A DNA stretch of 64,000 bases from Phycisphaerales bacterium. Its GTDB lineage: Bacteria > Planctomycetota > Phycisphaerae > Phycisphaerales > UBA1924. Positions 14,436 to 23,533 of this stretch are shown here, in pieces; positions within the stretch are counted from its first letter, which is position 1, and each line of letters begins with the position of its first letter. The position numbers were made by a program, and so were the translations under genes. Location of the stretch: positions 1 through 64,000 of the forward strand of contig JADLBU010000093.1 of the NCBI GenBank assembly GCA_020847535.1, read 5' to 3'. The notes under the pieces are model-generated. The model worked only from the letters and a program-made list of their open reading frames with translations, did not search any database and was not told the DNA's origin.

Positions 14436-16172
14436 CTACCTGCCGGCGTCCGGCGAGATCTCGACCATATCGGCCTCGATCTGCTCCCCGGCAGGGTTGG
14501 TGATCCTGATGCGGCCGCCCTCGGCACGGATCGTCAGGGTGGTCGGCTGGCATTGTGTGTGGAGGGCGCCGATGAGGGGAATGTCGTTCAGGATCGGGAT
14601 GGTGCGGTTGCGGAAGCCGGTCAGGACTGCCGAGGCCTGCTGCTTGGGCTCTGCCCAGTCGCGATCGAGCAGGGTGATGAGCTTGACGAACTCGGGCTCG
14701 AGAGACTTGGGGAGCTCGATAACAAGGCTGTTGGTGCGTGAATCGGTGAGGATGCGGATGGCGCGGGGGCGCAGTGCGGGGCTGGTCTGGACCGCCTGCC
14801 GGACCATCCTGGAGGCCGATTCGGCATCGATGTGTCCGAGGGGAAAGTTGTCCACGCCGACCTCGGAATCGGCGGGGGCCGGGATATCGCTATCGACGAA
14901 GGCGACCAGCTGCTTGACCAGGTCGAGCTGCCGAGGGGTGGCGGTGACGCCGACTGTGCGGCTGGACTGATCGACCTCGTAGGAGCGCGGGAAGTCGCAT
15001 TCCTTGGTTGCGGGCATCTCATTGAGGACCAGGCGCAGGAGCTCGCGGACCTGGTTGGGATCGGCGCGATCGAGGGTGACGGAGAGCTTGGATCCGGCGG
15101 GTGTGAGCCTTCGGTCGGCTTCTTCGTGGCGACCCTGCACGTCGTCGTTGGCGCGGCCTGCCTGGCCGGCTCCCTGGATTTCCTTGAGGACCCACTCGAC
15201 CTGCGCGAGCATGCGCTTGGGGGCCTTGATGAAGAGCTTGGCGCCGTAGGGGGTGGCGGTGGCGAGCCCGCCGTTGTCGGCCCAGTTGTCGGGCTCGACG
15301 AGGCGCATGATGAGCTGTGAGATCTCCAGAGTTGCCGACTGCGTCGAGTCGTGGTTGTTGATGTCATCCCCGACGCGAACGCGGACGAGGTCGGTGAGGT
15401 CGTAGGTGACGAGCTTGGTCTCGCGGCGATCGAAGTAGGAGGTGTCGGCGATCACGAGGCGTCCGCCATCGCCGCGATACTCGACCTTGTTGGTGGGGGT
15501 GAGATTGAGTTCGGAGTTCATCATCTCGAACATCTGCTCGAGGCTCTCGGCTCCCGAGAAATCGATTTCGACGCGCGCATCCTCACCGATGCGGTTGTCT
15601 CCGGCGAGGTTCCGGAGGGTGCTCCAGTGGACGGCGACCGGCTTGCCGGCGGATTTGCCGACGAGTGTGAAGAGGTCGGCCCAGGAGATGTCCGGGTTCC
15701 CTTCAGACTTGATGACGACGTTGGCGAGCGAAGCGGTTTCTTTTTCTCCGGGCTGGAAGACCGAGGAGTTGATGACGGCGCCCGTCGGACGCATGACCAT
15801 GGCGCCGCCGAAGACCGCCGCCGATGTGATCCCGACCATCAGGAAGTTCATGATGCGTCTCCTTCTGGGCGCGGTGTGCGCCGCGTGAAATCTTCTGGCA
15901 AGAACCGCCGCATCTCCGAGTTCGCCGATCGCCCGCGCGGCCGCCCGGCCCTCGCCGACGCCGGTGACCATCAGTTCCCGTACGCGTTCTTCGAGGTGGT
16001 AATGAAGCTCATCCCGGACCTGCTGGCGATCCCGCTCGGGGAGGCGCAGGCCCATGCACAGGGCATCGAGCCATGAGCGGATGAGCCGGGCGGCATCCTC
16101 CTGCTCGACCCGCGAAGAGGCGGGATCAGCGTGGGGGTCATCCCCAGTTCGGAGGCGGAGGGCTGCGCTCAT
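14436..16172 (-). CDS. PadR-partner membrane protein: permease-prefix domain fused to a secretin-N-like extracytoplasmic region
   Basis: The 578-residue frame starts at ATG 16172, overlapping the PadR stop (ATGA). Residues about 25-100 are a helical prefix domain (LDALCMGLRLPERDRQQVRDEL and AIGELGDAAVLARRFHAAH) typical of proteins paired with PadR regulators. One membrane helix follows at about 110-128. The remainder is extracytoplasmic with STN/secretin-N-like repeats (SLEQMFEMMNSELNLTP, VGVTATPRQLDLVKQLVAFV). Three rare Arg codons, AGA AGG AGA, just before Met108 form a strong ribosome site for an internal ATG at 15851, so a 471-residue form may also, or only, be made. No secretin barrel is visible. 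Function unknown. Confidence 0.65.
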   Translation of the reverse strand: MSAALRLRTGDDPHADPASSRVEQEDAARLIRSWLDALCMGLRLPERDRQQVRDELHYHLEERVRELMVTGVGEGRAAARAIGELGDAAVLARRFHAAHTAPRRRRIMNFLMVGITSAAVFGGAMVMRPTGAVINSSVFQPGEKETASLANVVIKSEGNPDISWADLFTLVGKSAGKPVAVHWSTLRNLAGDNRIGEDARVEIDFSGAESLEQMFEMMNSELNLTPTNKVEYRGDGGRLVIADTSYFDRRETKLVTYDLTDLVRVRVGDDINNHDSTQSATLEISQLIMRLVEPDNWADNGGLATATPYGAKLFIKAPKRMLAQVEWVLKEIQGAGQAGRANDDVQGRHEEADRRLTPAGSKLSVTLDRADPNQVRELLRLVLNEMPATKECDFPRSYEVDQSSRTVGVTATPRQLDLVKQLVAFVDSDIPAPADSEVGVDNFPLGHIDAESASRMVRQAVQTSPALRPRAIRILTDSRTNSLVIELPKSLEPEFVKLITLLDRDWAEPKQQASAVLTGFRNRTIPILNDIPLIGALHTQCQPTTLTIRAEGGRIRITNPAGEQIEADMVEISPDAGR

Positions 16173-16567
16173 CGCTGGGCCTCCTGCTCCTGGTCACTCG
16201 GAGCCCTGTTGCCGATGAAGAGGTCGATGACGCGTCGCCAGGTGCGGTGGGCATCGAGGCGGGCGGCGAGCCGGCGGCGACCCTTGGTGGTGAGCTTGTA
16301 CCACTTGCGCTTGCGACCGGCGGCGTCGGCGGCCTGGTCATCCTCGCGGCGATCGCTGCGGACTTCTTCGACGGTGCCGGAGATGAGCCCTTCAGCTTCG
16401 AGTTCGCGCAGGAGTGGGTAGAGGACGCCTGGTGTCATGCGGATCTGGCGATCCGAACGGGCGGCGATCTCCTTGGAGATGCCGTATCCGTACATGCGCC
16501 CGTGGGTGTCGAGGAGGGAGAGGATGACGAGCTCGGCGTTTTCGCGTTGGGAATCGCGGGTCAGCAT
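16169..16567 (-). CDS. PadR-family transcriptional regulator
   Basis: A 132-residue winged-helix repressor. It has the PadR pattern ENAELVILSLL, GYGISKEIAARS, TPGVLYPLLRELEAEGLIS and KWYKLTTKGRRRL. The ATG at 16567 is preferred over an in-frame GTG three codons upstream. A palindrome at 16589-16609 just upstream is a likely autoregulatory operator. The stop overlaps the start of the prefix-domain protein, so both are coexpressed. Confidence 0.88.
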   Translation of the reverse strand: MLTRDSQRENAELVILSLLDTHGRMYGYGISKEIAARSDRQIRMTPGVLYPLLRELEAEGLISGTVEEVRSDRREDDQAADAAGRKRKWYKLTTKGRRRLAARLDAHRTWRRVIDLFIGNRAPSDQEQEAQR

Positions 16568-16588
16568 GGGGAGCACCTCTGGTGACGA

Positions 16589-16609
16589 ATATATCGGTCT
16601 CCGATATAT
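16589..16609. promoter_or_regulatory. Candidate PadR operator (ATATATCGG-TCT-CCGATATAT)
   Basis: A perfect 9-bp inverted repeat with a 3-base centre, AT-rich in an otherwise GC-rich region, located 22 bases upstream of the padR start. Similar TATATCGG palindromes are known for PadR-like regulators. Confidence 0.65.
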
Positions 16610-16693
16610 CTGTCAAGTGCCCTTTCCGGAAGTATGTACTTGGTGTAAACCAGTCCGGAGCCACCGGGGATGGCGCTTGCGGCCCGGCCTCGA

Positions 16694-16699
16694 TAGCAT
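16694..16699 (+). promoter_or_regulatory. Candidate -10 box (TAGCAT) before neuC
   Basis: TAGCAT ends 9 bases before the GTG start, and no ribosome site is visible, in line with the leaderless pattern seen at other genes here. Confidence 0.25.
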
Positions 16700-16708
16700 G
16701 CTCCCCGC

Positions 16709-17866
16709 GTGACCCCTTCCGAACCGACCACTCCCCGCAGGATCGCCATCGTGACCGGCTCGCGCGCGGAGTTCGGGCTGCTCAAGCCCGTGATGCGGGC
16801 GGTGGAGCGGCATCCGGGGCTTGAGTTGATGGTGCTCGCCGCGGGGTCGCACCTGATCTCGCCGGGGGAGACCTTCTACGACGTCAAGCGTTCGTTTCCG
16901 ATCGCCGACAGCATCCCGATGCAGATCGCCGGGCGCATCGGGCGGGCGGAAGATGCCGAATCGATGGGAAGGGGGATCGCGAGGTTTACGCGATCGTTTG
17001 TCGGGCTCAACCCGGACTGGGTGGTGGTGCTGGGGGACCGGATCGAGGCGTTTGCGGCGGCGGCATCGGCATCGATCGGCGGGTGGGCGGTGGCGCACCT
17101 GCATGGCGGGGACCGGGCGGAGGGTGTTGCGGATGAGGCGATGCGGCACGCGATAACGAAGCTGGCGCACCTGCACCTGCCAGCGAGCCGGCAGTCGGCC
17201 GAGCGGCTGATCCGGATGGGAGAGGCGGAGGTGCGGGTGCATGTGATTGGTTCCCCGGCGATCGATGAGCTTGAGGGGATTCCGCCGTTGCCGGATGCGG
17301 AGTATGAGCGGCTGGGATCTCCGCGTGCGGTGGTGCTGTTTCACCCGATCGGCCGGCACGATGAGGCTGAGGAGTGGTCGGCATCGGCGATCATCGAGGC
17401 GCTGCGGCGGATGGAACTGCTGGATGGGACGCTGGGGATGCACCCGAATCACGATCCGGGCCGGCGCGGGATCGTGCGGGCATTGGAGGGGGCGCTTGCG
17501 GGGGAGCGGCTGCTTTCGCACCTGCCGCGTGAGCAGTTCGTGGGGCTCTTGAAGCGGGTTGCGGAGGCGGGGGGAGTGTTGGTGGGGAACAGCTCATCAG
17601 CGCTGATCGAGGCGACAGCACTGCGATTGCCGGCGATCAATGTCGGGGATCGGCAGTCGGGGCGGGAGTGTCCCGGGAACGTGCTGCACGCGGCGGATGG
17701 CGATGTGGATGCGATCGCCGGTGCGATCGTGAAGGCGCGGGTGCTTGATCGCGCGGGGATCACGCATCCTTACGGGGATGGCAAGGCGGGGGAACGGGCA
17801 GCGCATTGGCTGGCGAACACCGATCCGCGTGCGCCGGGGTTCCTGCGGAAGCACAATTCGTATTGA
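16709..17866 (+). CDS. neuC: UDP-N-acetylglucosamine 2-epimerase (hydrolysing)
   Basis: A 385-residue GT-B-fold enzyme of the WecB/NeuC family. Typical segments are TGSRAEFGLLKPVMRA (near 16), VLGDRIEAFAAA (about 107), HLHGGDRAEGVADEAMRHAI (about 130), GNSSSALIEA (about 294) and INVGDRQSGRECPGNV. The RAE/GLL start and the HGGD motif favour the hydrolysing NeuC type that yields ManNAc and UDP. Start is GTG. No sialic or legionaminic acid synthase is adjacent, so the end product is open. Confidence 0.85.
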   Translation: MTPSEPTTPRRIAIVTGSRAEFGLLKPVMRAVERHPGLELMVLAAGSHLISPGETFYDVKRSFPIADSIPMQIAGRIGRAEDAESMGRGIARFTRSFVGLNPDWVVVLGDRIEAFAAAASASIGGWAVAHLHGGDRAEGVADEAMRHAITKLAHLHLPASRQSAERLIRMGEAEVRVHVIGSPAIDELEGIPPLPDAEYERLGSPRAVVLFHPIGRHDEAEEWSASAIIEALRRMELLDGTLGMHPNHDPGRRGIVRALEGALAGERLLSHLPREQFVGLLKRVAEAGGVLVGNSSSALIEATALRLPAINVGDRQSGRECPGNVLHAADGDVDAIAGAIVKARVLDRAGITHPYGDGKAGERAAHWLANTDPRAPGFLRKHNSY

Positions 17867-17868
17867 GA

Positions 17869-18441
17869 TCAGCGGCGGCTGACGGTGATCCGTCCGGGAG
17901 TGGTCTCGTGGATGAGTTGCTCGATGGTCTCCTCGCGGAGGGCCATGGGCTGTGTGATATCCCGGATGATGCCGTTGCCATCGACGACGACGGTGTGGGG
18001 GATGCCGCCGACGCGATAGGCCAGGAACATGGAGCGGTTGGTGTCCAGGCCGATCCAGGAGTCGATGCGTCCGCGGTTGAGGAACTTCTTGACGGGATCC
18101 CGGCCCTCATCGGTGACGGCGATGAAGACGACGGGCCGGCCGGCGAAGCGTTCCTGGAGCTGGTTGATGTGCGGCATCGCGGCGATGCAGGGAGCGCACC
18201 AGGTTGCCCAGAACTCGATAACGACGACCTTGCCGCGGAGGGAGCTCCACATGGTGGAGGCGCCTGGGGGGGCCTGCATCAGGTCGTCGATGCTGAGCAT
18301 GGGGGCCCGATCGCCGACCTGGGGAGTCGGGGGAACGGGGGGCATGCCGCCAAGGGGTCGGCGATAGGAGGTAGAACCACAACCGGCGAGCACTATCGCC
18401 GTCGTTGAAAGCAGTGCCCAGAATGCGATCCGCTGACGCAT
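17869..18441 (-). CDS. TlpA-family thioredoxin-like lipoprotein
   Basis: A 190-residue envelope disulfide reductase. A signal peptide ends in IVLAGC (lipid-modified Cys21). The thioredoxin domain has FWATWCAPC (Cys82 and Cys85) and the cis-proline loop VGGIPHTVVVD. Such proteins reduce cytochrome c or other periplasmic thiols. It is third in an apparent minus-strand operon after a pilin-like protein and a zinc-ribbon protein, and ends next to neuC. Confidence 0.88.
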   Translation of the reverse strand: MRQRIAFWALLSTTAIVLAGCGSTSYRRPLGGMPPVPPTPQVGDRAPMLSIDDLMQAPPGASTMWSSLRGKVVVIEFWATWCAPCIAAMPHINQLQERFAGRPVVFIAVTDEGRDPVKKFLNRGRIDSWIGLDTNRSMFLAYRVGGIPHTVVVDGNGIIRDITQPMALREETIEQLIHETTPGRITVSRR

Positions 18442-18522
18442 GGTGAATTCCGTCCGATTCCAATCCTTGGGGCCACGTGGGGGTCACGTTGGCCGGATAC
18501 TCATCCGGCCGGTTCGCCATCT

Positions 18523-18900
18523 TTATCGGCCAGAGCCGCTCGCGGCGCTTTGAATGGGCTTGCCGCATTTGGGGCACGTGGCCGTCTGGGCCTGGCGATC
18601 GGACCTGGCGAGCTTGGGGATGGTCTTTCCGCAGTGGGGGCAGGCGGTGGCTCGGGCGCCTGGTTTGCCGCATCTCGGGCAGGGGGGCTCGCTCTCGGGG
18701 TTCTTGTTGTAGAAGTCGGAGAGTTCGGCGATGGTCAGGGTGAAGTCCGTGCCGCAGGTGGGCTGGGTGCAGGTCCAGTGGGTGCCGCCGGGGGCATCGA
18801 CATGGGAGTCGGCCTGGGTCTTGCCAAGGGTGCGCCACGCGAGCACGGCGGCGATCGCCGCGAGCAGGATCGCCAGTCCGAGCTTGATGCGGGTGCTCAC
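18523..18900 (-). CDS. Membrane-anchored multi-zinc-ribbon protein
   Basis: A 125-residue protein with one N-terminal membrane helix (7-22) and a cysteine-rich remainder: WTCTQPTCGTDF, then CPRCGKPG, CPHCGK and CPKCGKP, giving two or three zinc ribbons. No enzymatic motif is seen. Its GTG start overlaps the stop of the upstream pilin-like gene (GTGA), so expression is coupled. Function unknown. Confidence 0.65.
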   Translation of the reverse strand: MSTRIKLGLAILLAAIAAVLAWRTLGKTQADSHVDAPGGTHWTCTQPTCGTDFTLTIAELSDFYNKNPESEPPCPRCGKPGARATACPHCGKTIPKLARSDRQAQTATCPKCGKPIQSAASGSGR

Positions 18901-19673
18901 TCCCAGTGCTCCTCATGCGGGAGCCCATCGTTGTTCCACTTGCGTTTGGCCTGGGGGGTGTTCTCGATCAGGTCGCGCTGCTTGTGGACGGAGCCGTGGC
19001 CATCGGCCCAGACGACGTTCGAACCACCGAAGTGCCGGGGGCTGGGCCACTCGGCATCGACATGGTCGGTCGGATCGATCGCGGTGTCCCAGTTGAGATC
19101 GGACTTGCTGTCGACGATCGTGACCATCTCGGAGGGGAACTGGACCTGTGATTCCTTGACCTCGCCGTGGTCCTTGGTGCCGATCCAGCCGCCCAGGCCC
19201 AGGTGGGGCTTGGTGAATTCCTGGACGCCCCAGTCGTTGTAGCCGTAGCTGAAGCCTGACTTGTTGGTGAGCCTTCGCTCGTTCTGGTCGTAGCCGAACT
19301 CGGCCTTCTGGTTGCTCTGGCTCTGGCGAACCCACTTGTAGTGCGGATCGTTCGTGGGGCACCAGAAGACCTGGTGGTTGCCATCCATGTACACGCGCAG
19401 GCGCGGGGGCCAGACGATGATGGGGACGCTGGTGGGAGTGTGGTGACCGGGGTAGTAGGTCTTGTTGTCGTTCTGGTAGTGGACCAGGGCGTTGCCCATC
19501 TGTCGGACGTTGGAGAGGCAGATGGTCGCCTTGGCGACCTTACGTGACTGGCCGAGGGCGGGCAGGAGCATGCTGATGAGCAGGGCGATCACGGCGATCA
19601 CGACCAGCAGCTCGATGATGGTGAAGCCGGCGCGGCCGCGGTCAGAGGGTGGTCGAGTGAGTATGGCGGACAT
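18897..19673 (-). CDS. Prepilin-like protein with H-X9-DG C-terminus
   Basis: A 258-residue pseudopilin-like secreted protein. The cleavage and methylation motif is AGFTIIELLVVIAVIALLIS, preceded by a basic leader. The C-terminal half ends with FGGSNVVWADGHGSVHKQR, the H-X9-DG motif of the large planctomycete DUF1559-type families. These are thought to be surface or secretion pseudopilins. The start at 19673 keeps a short basic leader; in-frame ATGs farther upstream cannot be excluded. Confidence 0.8.
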   Translation of the reverse strand: MSAILTRPPSDRGRAGFTIIELLVVIAVIALLISMLLPALGQSRKVAKATICLSNVRQMGNALVHYQNDNKTYYPGHHTPTSVPIIVWPPRLRVYMDGNHQVFWCPTNDPHYKWVRQSQSNQKAEFGYDQNERRLTNKSGFSYGYNDWGVQEFTKPHLGLGGWIGTKDHGEVKESQVQFPSEMVTIVDSKSDLNWDTAIDPTDHVDAEWPSPRHFGGSNVVWADGHGSVHKQRDLIENTPQAKRKWNNDGLPHEEHWE

Positions 19674-19784
19674 GCGTCGGTGTGAGGGCATCATCGGAGA
19701 TCGCCGGCGGTGAGCTTGGCAATAGTGCATCACGTTCGGGGTGGCGATGCAAGGGGATCGTACTTCATAAAGCCGGTCGAATCG

Positions 19785-21182
19785 CTACTTACCGATGCAG
19801 AAGGTCGAGAAGATGCGGCCCAGGACATCATCGGGAGCGATTCTGCCGGTGAGCTCACCCATCGATTCGGAGGCCCGGCGGAGGGATTCGGCGAGCAGTT
19901 CGGGCTGGGAGAGGCGGGCATCGGGTGCATCCGCGTTCAGGTTGTCGCGGCAGGCGGTGATCGCGGCGAGCGTGTCGAGGACGATGCGGCGATGACGCGG
20001 GATCGCCAGGACATCCCCTGCGGCCGACGGCTCGATGGTCGCGGCGTCGGCGATCGCGCGGCGCAGGGGGCCGATGTGCCAGCCATCCAGTGCGCAGACG
20101 GACAGGGAGCGGGGATCGTCGGGAGTGGGGGTAGGAAGGTCCGCCTTGGTGCGCACGCGGATGAATCGGGCGCGCGGGCTGGGTTGGGTTTCTGGGGGGA
20201 GCACAAACCTGCCGGTGGGATCGCAGTGAAGGATGACATCCGCTTCGCGGATCGCCGCGCGGGCGGCATCCTGGGCGGCCGCTGCGCTGGGGCCTTCTCG
20301 GATGGCATCGGCATCCAGACCTGGGAGGTCGAGGAGATCGACAGCGCCCGCGGCGGGGACATCGCGGGAGAGTTCGAGCTTCTCGCGCAGGACGTCGCGG
20401 GTGGTGCCGCGTATGTCCGAGACGACAGCGCGGGTGCGGCCCAGGAGCGTGTTGAAGAGCGTGCTCTTGCCGGCGTTCGGGGGGCCAACGAGGGCAACGG
20501 TGGGGAGTGCGGAGGATGCCGCGGCGGGTTGCGTGTTGCCTGTGATCTCGTGCATCTGGGCTTGGAGCTGTGCGAGCCGGTGGTCGAGGGTCCGGGCATC
20601 GATCGCGATCACATCTTCCTGGTCGGTGAAATCGATGCCGGCTTCGACGAGTGCGAGCAGTGCGAGCAATTCTTCGGCCCACTGGCGATAGCGGTTGCCC
20701 GTGTTGCCGGAGAGGAGTCGCTGGGCGGCATCGAGTTGTGCAGCCGAGCGGGCGGAAATGAGACTGGCGATCCCTTCGGCCTGCTCGATGGTGAGTCGGC
20801 CGTTGAGATAGGCGCGGGCGCTGAATTCACCGGGGTTGGCGAGCCGGGCGGGGTGGGGGTGGGGGTGGTTGAGCGGGATGGACAGGAGTTGCTGGATGAG
20901 GCGATCGATGAGGAAGGGATTGCCGGGGAGCGAGAGCTCGAAGGCATCTTCAGCGGTGTAGGAATGGGGGGCGATGAAGCGTGTGAGCAGAGCTGGGAGA
21001 GTGAAGCGATCGCCGCTCAAGCGAAGCCTGCATGTGGCTGCGCTGCGCGAGCCGGGGATGGGCAGCTCAAGAGCGGCGGCGAGCAGATCGGGGCAGCCGG
21101 GGCCTGAGGCTCGGATGATGGCGCGCGGGGAGAAGCCGGGGGCGGAGGCCTGGGCGAGGATGGTTTCGGGGAAGAGAGGCAT
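19785..21182 (-). CDS. mnmE: tRNA modification GTPase MnmE
   Basis: A 465-residue GTPase that with MnmG modifies the wobble uridine of certain tRNAs. The N-terminal folate-binding domain precedes a helical domain split by the G domain: GPPNAGKS (233-240), DIRGTTRD and DLPGL. The C-terminus is FCIGK, the conserved catalytic CxGK end. The N-terminal domain is divergent, and SYTAEDAFEL replaces the common SYTGEDVVEI. The ATG at 21182 is chosen over a TTG one codon upstream. mnmG is not adjacent. Confidence 0.93.
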   Translation of the reverse strand: MPLFPETILAQASAPGFSPRAIIRASGPGCPDLLAAALELPIPGSRSAATCRLRLSGDRFTLPALLTRFIAPHSYTAEDAFELSLPGNPFLIDRLIQQLLSIPLNHPHPHPARLANPGEFSARAYLNGRLTIEQAEGIASLISARSAAQLDAAQRLLSGNTGNRYRQWAEELLALLALVEAGIDFTDQEDVIAIDARTLDHRLAQLQAQMHEITGNTQPAAASSALPTVALVGPPNAGKSTLFNTLLGRTRAVVSDIRGTTRDVLREKLELSRDVPAAGAVDLLDLPGLDADAIREGPSAAAAQDAARAAIREADVILHCDPTGRFVLPPETQPSPRARFIRVRTKADLPTPTPDDPRSLSVCALDGWHIGPLRRAIADAATIEPSAAGDVLAIPRHRRIVLDTLAAITACRDNLNADAPDARLSQPELLAESLRRASESMGELTGRIAPDDVLGRIFSTFCIGK

Positions 21183-21212
21183 CAAGGCACCCAGGCATCA
21201 AGGCATCGAGTG

Positions 21213-22055
21213 TCAGAATCGCTGATCGGGAGCGGGTTCGCCCCAGAGAGAATCGCCGTTGTTGCGGGCGCTGTACCAGGTGTTGGTGGCGCGGCGGAGT
21301 TCGGCGAGGAAGCCCAGGCCGGCGAGCCGGTCGGCGGCGAGCGAGATGGTGAGGGATTCGTTGTCGGCCTGGACGGCGATCAGGGGGATTCCGGTGCGTT
21401 CGGCGATCGCTCCGGCGGTTGCGATCACAGTGGCGCGTGTGCGCGGATCGGCGAGCGGCGCGCCTTGGAGAGCGCGCATGCGCATCGTTGCAGCGGTGGC
21501 TGGCTGGTTGGAATTGAGAATGCGATCGGCGGCGGCGTTCATGTCGGGGATGGGTGTCCCGGGTCCGATGAGGAGGCAGCGGTCGGGAGAGAGGCCGGCG
21601 GCGATGGCGGAGTCGATGTCGCGCTGGCGATCTCCGATCGCCCAGGATCGGGAGAGATCGATATCAAGTTCTCTCGCGGCGGAGATGAGCATGCCGGGGC
21701 CGGGCTTCTGCCAGTCGTGCGGGCGGGTCCATTGGGCGACCTTGCCCTTTGGGTGGAAGGGGCACCAGTAGCAGGAATCGAGGATGCCCGGGCCCAGAAG
21801 AGAGCGAAGTCGATCGTTGATGGCTTCGACGGTGCGGAGGCCGATGGCGCCGCGTGCGACACCACCCTGGTTGCTGTAGATGATGAGCTGAAAGCCGGCA
21901 TCCTTGAGGCGTTTGCAGGCGAGCTGGACGCCGGGGAGGAGCTGCACCTGCTCCGGATCGACGACATCACCCGGGTTGGCGGGGGGCGGCGGTGGGGGGA
22001 GCGAATCGGCGCGGATCAGCGTCTCATCCCTGTCAAGGAAGACAGCCTGGTGCAT
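21213..22055 (-). CDS. GmhB-like HAD phosphatase with C-terminal extension
   Basis: A 280-residue HAD-IIIA phosphatase resembling D-glycero-D-manno-heptose bisphosphate phosphatase. Motif I is FLDRDETLI (Asp8, Asp10), motif II is YSNQGG (61-65) and motif IV is GDRQRD (141-146). A CYWCPFHP segment corresponds to the zinc loop of GmhB, but the second Cys pair is missing (KPGPGM instead of CxCRKP). About 90 residues after 190 are of unknown function. gmhA lies 11 kb away. Confidence 0.75.
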   Translation of the reverse strand: MHQAVFLDRDETLIRADSLPPPPPPANPGDVVDPEQVQLLPGVQLACKRLKDAGFQLIIYSNQGGVARGAIGLRTVEAINDRLRSLLGPGILDSCYWCPFHPKGKVAQWTRPHDWQKPGPGMLISAARELDIDLSRSWAIGDRQRDIDSAIAAGLSPDRCLLIGPGTPIPDMNAAADRILNSNQPATAATMRMRALQGAPLADPRTRATVIATAGAIAERTGIPLIAVQADNESLTISLAADRLAGLGFLAELRRATNTWYSARNNGDSLWGEPAPDQRF

Positions 22056-22078
22056 GGGTGAGGGTATGGTGCGGGGAA

Positions 22079-23533
22079 TCAGGGCGCGGCGGGCGCCAGC
22101 CTGCCGAGCACATCGACAAGCAGGTAGATGGCAGCACCCAGGAGGATGATCCCGACGGCAGCGCCTGCGACCACCGCCTTGAGCCATCGAACCTGGCGAT
22201 CGATGGGGAGATGGTTGATGGACCGGCCCGCGAGCGCTGCGAGTTTGCGCTGACGGGTGTAGATGGAGCCGTGCCGCCAGGTGAACATGCGGATGGGCAG
22301 GCCGGAGGCCTGGGCGACCAGGGAGAGAGCGCTCTGCATGGCGATGATCGCCTCGGGTGTGACGACCTTGCTCGCGGTGATGGCGCCGTCGGGAGTGATC
22401 TGTCGGCTGATGGCGCAGACGGCGAACGCATCGGCCTGCCACTCGAAGCGGCGGCTGACGTAGCCGAGGATGAAGAGCGAGATGGCGAGCGAAGCGCAGG
22501 CGAGCAGGGCTTCGGTGAGTGGAGATGAGCCTCCGCCAGCGGCGGCGACCATGAGGGAGGCCTGGATCGCGGTCAGTACCATTCCCGATCCGAAGATCGC
22601 GGTGACCATGGTGATGCCCAGCCAGGGGAGGTGATGGCGACGGATGTGGCCGACCTCGTGGGCGGCGACCGCCTCGACCTGATCCTTGCTGAGGGCGTCG
22701 AGGAGCGCATCAGTCAGGAGGATGTATCGCAGAGGCCAGATGAGGCCGATGACAGCGCCGTTGAGCATGAGGCCGTGGGTTCGCCAGACCAGGAGATTGC
22801 CGATGCGCACCCGTGCGCGACGGCAGAGCGCCAGCAGCGATTCGCGGAGGGGTCCGGGGCCCAGTGGGGTGGTGTCCCAGACCATGCGCAGGGCCAGGGG
22901 CATGAGGATGAAGACGAGGACGACGCCGGCGAGCTGGATGGGGGCCGTGTAGCCGCCGAGGCGCGAGCTGAAGCGCTCGACGGTTTCCGCCCAGACGAGC
23001 AGGAGGCACATGGGGATGAGGATCAGGAGCACGTGGTAGCGCATGTTGCTGATGACGAACTGCCTGCGGCTGATGATGGGGTAGATGGGTTTGCCGGAGT
23101 CCAGATCGCGCATCAAGGCGGCCTCGCGGAGGCGGCGCTCGATGGGTTCGATCGAATACCAGCCCATCGCCCAGGAGATCAGGAGCGGGGCGAGGATGAT
23201 GAGCTCATCGAGGAGGATGAGGTCCGTGGTGACAGCGCGGACGGCCTGGGCCCAGCCCACAAGCCAGATGTTGGAGACATGGAGAATGACCGCGAGAAGA
23301 CGGGAGCGGCGGACGATGAGTTCGGCCGCGCGGATCGCAGGCCACGAGCCGGTGAGATCGATGCGGGCGATCAGCCTGCGGATCGCCAGGTGAGTGATGG
23401 TGATAAGCAGGGCGAACGAGCCGAGGGAGCAGGCTGCGGCGAATGCTGGGGGGAGCGGTGTGATGCCCAGGCTGCCTCCGAACGAATCGTGGAGGTAGAT
23501 CGCCAGAAAACAGAGGATGAGCGAGATGTGCAT
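22079..23533 (-). CDS. Membrane-bound M48-family zinc metallopeptidase
   Basis: A 484-residue integral membrane protease. The catalytic motif HEVGH (His292, Glu293, His296) lies after about seven hydrophobic segments and is followed by FEWQADAFA, which supplies the third zinc ligand. The layout is that of HtpX/Ste24-like peptidases involved in membrane protein quality control. The start overlaps the BtpA stop by one base (TGATG), making a translationally coupled operon. The substrate is unknown. Confidence 0.85.
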   Translation of the reverse strand: MHISLILCFLAIYLHDSFGGSLGITPLPPAFAAACSLGSFALLITITHLAIRRLIARIDLTGSWPAIRAAELIVRRSRLLAVILHVSNIWLVGWAQAVRAVTTDLILLDELIILAPLLISWAMGWYSIEPIERRLREAALMRDLDSGKPIYPIISRRQFVISNMRYHVLLILIPMCLLLVWAETVERFSSRLGGYTAPIQLAGVVLVFILMPLALRMVWDTTPLGPGPLRESLLALCRRARVRIGNLLVWRTHGLMLNGAVIGLIWPLRYILLTDALLDALSKDQVEAVAAHEVGHIRRHHLPWLGITMVTAIFGSGMVLTAIQASLMVAAAGGGSSPLTEALLACASLAISLFILGYVSRRFEWQADAFAVCAISRQITPDGAITASKVVTPEAIIAMQSALSLVAQASGLPIRMFTWRHGSIYTRQRKLAALAGRSINHLPIDRQVRWLKAVVAGAAVGIILLGAAIYLLVDVLGRLAPAAP

